The notes under the pieces were generated by a model, which saw only the letters and a program-made list of their open reading frames with translations, had not been told where the DNA came from and made no database searches. A DNA stretch of 64,000 nt from Porites lobata (Eukaryota > Cnidaria > Anthozoa > Scleractinia > Poritidae), in the NCBI GenBank assembly GCA_942486035.1, contig CALNXK010000007.1, positions 3,804,001 through 3,868,000 of the forward strand, read 5' to 3'. A program made the translations under genes and the position numbers. Below are positions 61,465 to 64,000 of this stretch, piece after piece. How positions within the stretch are numbered: position 1 is the first letter of the stretch; each line of letters begins with the position of its first letter.

Positions 61465-61843
61465 GTTACACATGCACACAGCTATATCACCGGGGTAGCA
61501 GCAGCCATGGACAACTGTTTTGTCCTCATTAGGACTCAGTAGCATGGCATAGCCTCATGGCCGCCATTGCCCGGGTAATATGACTGTGTCACTGTGTGTG
61601 TATGTAAGGTACTGTCAATACCATGGAGTTGATAGGATAGTGCTGATATAAAGTCGAAACATTTTGCACCACAATATTCTTTGCTCTAACTACCATCATC
61701 ATCATCATCTTCATCATCACCACCATTACTGACCATCACCACAGCCTTTACCATCCACTTCACCCAGGAGGCACTCCTTATAATGGCCTACACTACACAG
61801 GGAGGCACCACCAGAGAAGGGTGCCTTTTTTAAGCCTCAGGTA

Positions 61844-61945
61844 TACAGCTATTTCGACAAAGGTTGTCGGAAAAATGGGCACGTGACAATCCCGAAAGGT
61901 AATATGGGATATACCCCGTTCCTGACAATGTAGCTGTCCTCCCTG
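61844..61945. mobile_element. Partial TACAGCTATTTCGAG-family MITE
   Basis: TACAGCTATTTCGACAAAGG, GGCACGTGACAATCCCGAAA and GGTAATATGGGATAT match the left part of the complete copy at 62146. The right end is missing or diverged. Confidence 0.65.
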
Positions 61946-62145
61946 AAAAGTCACAGGGGAAATGTCGCGGTCACGCAGTGAGATCACCGAAATGTACAAA
62001 AATAGTCCATTTTCGAGTTCGCTATGCCCACTGAATTAAAGAAGTGAAGACGCATTTTTTACAGCCTTATTAGCCTCAATCTGAAGTAATATATTCACAA
62101 ATTCCAACGAGAAAAAGACCTGTTTATTACTCTGTCTATTGTGTA

Positions 62146-62414
62146 TACAGCTATTTCGAGAAAGGTTGTCAGAAAAAATGTGCACGTGACAATCCCGAAA
62201 GGTAATATGGGATATGATCAATACCCTGTTCCTGACACTGTAGCTTTCGAATCTACCTTTGTTGCTTTCCTTTAGCAGTCGCAAACATACGTCCATGACC
62301 TCTCGTGCCATTCTTTCAAACTTCTTTGAAGAGCAGTGAACTCAAAACCACCCACAATACCTTTTGGGATTGTCGCATGCACTTTTTCCGACAACCTTTC
62401 TCGAAATAGCTGTA
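62146..62414. mobile_element. TACAGCTATTTCGAG-family MITE, complete copy, TA flanks
   Basis: Inverted repeats of about 65 bp: left TACAGCTATTTCGAGAAAGG ... GTGACAATCCCGAAAGGTAA, right the complement ending CCTTTCTCGAAATAGCTGTA. TA lies directly outside each end, as in Tc1/mariner-type insertion. The overlapping minus frame 62036-62311 is not a gene. Confidence 0.85.
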
Positions 62415-63439
62415 TAAAAGGATATCCACCAATCGGACCATCAGTGCAACATTGAAAAAATCCTTAACTGTTAATTTAAATCTCATTTTTTATCGTGAGC
62501 TACCGCTTGATCCTAAATTCTTGCCAAAATTTCCTTCATAAAAGGAATACTGTTCTTCAAAGCTATTTTCATCATGGCCAGAATTTTTGGAACATAATCT
62601 ATATTGGCCATGTTTGAGTAATATTTTCTTTAAATAACTGGCCTTTCAAAAACTTTTGTTTTAACCATGTAGACAATGAAGAATTTTATAAGAGAGGTAA
62701 TTTCAAAACATTAATAGTCCATTTTTTCATTTTTTTAGTTTTACACATGGTTTAAGGTTCATGATGAGATTGATGATGATAATGATATGGCCCGAGGCCG
62801 CAAGTGGGATGGGAGGTACTCAACAAAGTTTTATATGGGGAGGCACTGTACTGTCTACTGTACCGATAAATCACAAATCCAGAATGTTTTTCTCACAGCC
62901 ATAAAATGCATTTGTTAGCGCTTTTGTGCCTTTTTAACCGACCAAAATGACGGATTTTCCCACACAATTCATTAACTTATACTACTGAATACCTGGTTAG
63001 AATTGAGGCACACTTACCTCTCTGTCATCCTCAGTAGAAAAGACGAGGAAAATTTTCTGAAACTACTTTACCGAGCCATCTCTCTTTCTTGTTTTTCATT
63101 CCGGGCACAAGACGTTATGACTCTCCACTTGCGATCAATTTCTAGAAACAGCATGGCACGCTTTGAGAAAGGGAAAGAATAAGAATTAATGGTTCTAAGC
63201 CTACCTTCTAAATGTTTAAAAACATTCTTCATTTTACCCTCTGTTAATTGCTAGCTACTTAATTATCAGTTACAAGAACGACGAAAGATCTGTGAAATTC
63301 CCACCTCTATCCTGGCCGCCATTTCATTTACATCCGTTAGGGGACTGGACTCCACATAGCCTCGACATCGTTTTTTCCTTGGCTGAGCTTGCCAGGATGC
63401 CAGTTGCTTTGCCAGCATGTTGTTGTTCAATTTTATCTT

Positions 63440-63545
63440 TGCTTTAAATTGTATTTTCTTTTGTTTCAAACTCATTATCATACGTTGTTATACCTAAAAA
63501 CAAAAGAAAATAAAATTTAAACCAAGGACAAAACCGAACCACAAC
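63440..63545. repeat. Inverted-repeat element, second copy
   Basis: TATTTTCTTTTGTTT is complemented by AAACAAAAGAAAATA across CTCATTATCATACGTTGTTA. It shares AAACCAAGGA and CGAACCACAAC with the copy at 49765-49860. Confidence 0.55.
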
Positions 63546-64000
63546 ATTATCCTGCCCAAAGTGGGGAAACCCCTTTTTGGGCCAAGAACCCATCCTGGTT
63601 GGGAACTGGCATGCCCTACCCAGTGAACAGAGCAAAAAGAAGAGCAAAGATTATATTTCTTTGAGAGAAGTTAACACCGCAGTAACACGTAGTATAACCA
63701 CAGGTAACCCAAGCTAGAAATATGAGCATCGGCATTCTTGCGTAACATCCAAAATATAAGGATTTGTATGGGAAAAAACCCATTGTTCCTGTAACGTACG
63801 AAGGATTTCAATAAAAAAAACAGCTTACCTTACGTGTGTGTTACGTCTTTCCTGCTTGTCATGACAAGGTGAAAACGTTACAGTCAAGAAGATTTTTGCT
63901 CGGACTGATCAAACAACGTGAAATAGAGTTAAGTTGCGATATTTCGACTGGCCAATACCAGTCTTCACAGAAATAGATATGAAGTAAAATAATGACCGGA

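Larger units (their letters stand above)
53804..64000. other. Repeat-rich intergenic region upstream of PKD2
   Basis: I find no supportable gene in this 10 kb. Open frames are short and either lie in repeats or lack motifs. The first few hundred bases should contain the PKD2 promoter and 5' UTR, but no element can be placed. Recognisable repeats are listed separately. Confidence 0.6.

Noticed and set aside
61688..61725. CATCAT-rich short repeat considered as a CRISPR-like array
   Set aside because: It is a simple trinucleotide microsatellite with no spacers, and the DNA is eukaryotic.
62036..62311. 91-codon minus frame (MAREVMDVCLRLLKESNKG)
   Set aside because: It overlaps the MITE at 62146-62414, and the same words appear in another MITE copy at 25.4 kb; it is repeat sequence, not a gene.
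63266..63481. 71-codon minus frame with a good ATGGCGGCC start inside it
   Set aside because: It could be a first exon, but there is no homology, no following exon in the window and no convincing promoter.

Overview
The window is animal nuclear DNA. Long multi-exon genes with GT-AG introns sit in AT-rich non-coding sequence packed with short inverted-repeat transposons and 5'-truncated non-LTR retrotransposons. Protein content and repeat style suggest an anthozoan cnidarian, most likely a stony coral. The species is an inference; no bacterial, organellar or viral gene is seen.

Two protein-coding genes can be reconstructed, facing each other tail to tail. (1) Plus strand, 7145-34471: an ARHGEF17 (TEM4)-type Rho guanine-nucleotide exchange factor of 21 coding exons and about 2220 residues. 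It has a long disordered N-terminus, a DH domain, a PH-like region and a C-terminal beta-propeller. (2) Minus strand, 53803 down to about 38577 or 38394: a polycystin-2 (PKD2, TRPP) channel of at least 17 coding exons and about 886-946 residues. It has six membrane segments, the extracellular TOP domain, a pore loop, two EF-hands and a C-terminal coiled coil. Both starts are supported by an upstream in-frame stop. Nothing in the sequence links the two proteins functionally beyond their neighbouring position.

Layout: 1-7144 is intergenic with a few MITEs. 7145-34471 is ARHGEF17-like; its introns carry a frameshifted CR1/L2-like retrotransposon (itself split by a MITE), a hAT-type MITE nested in an older MITE, and several foldback elements. 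34472-38393 is the intergenic or 3' UTR space between the genes, with a MULE-like MITE and a MITE bearing a CRE palindrome. 38394-53803 is PKD2, with more MITEs, a retrotransposon 3' fragment and a 173-bp tandem duplication in introns. 53804-64000 holds no gene I can support, only repeats.

I found no CRISPR array, operon, rRNA or intact tRNA, and no convincing wholly new system. The most informative observations are the mix of PKD2 and PKD2L1 features in the channel, its two apparently intact EF-hand loops, and several transposon families whose ends and target-site duplications can be read to the base.
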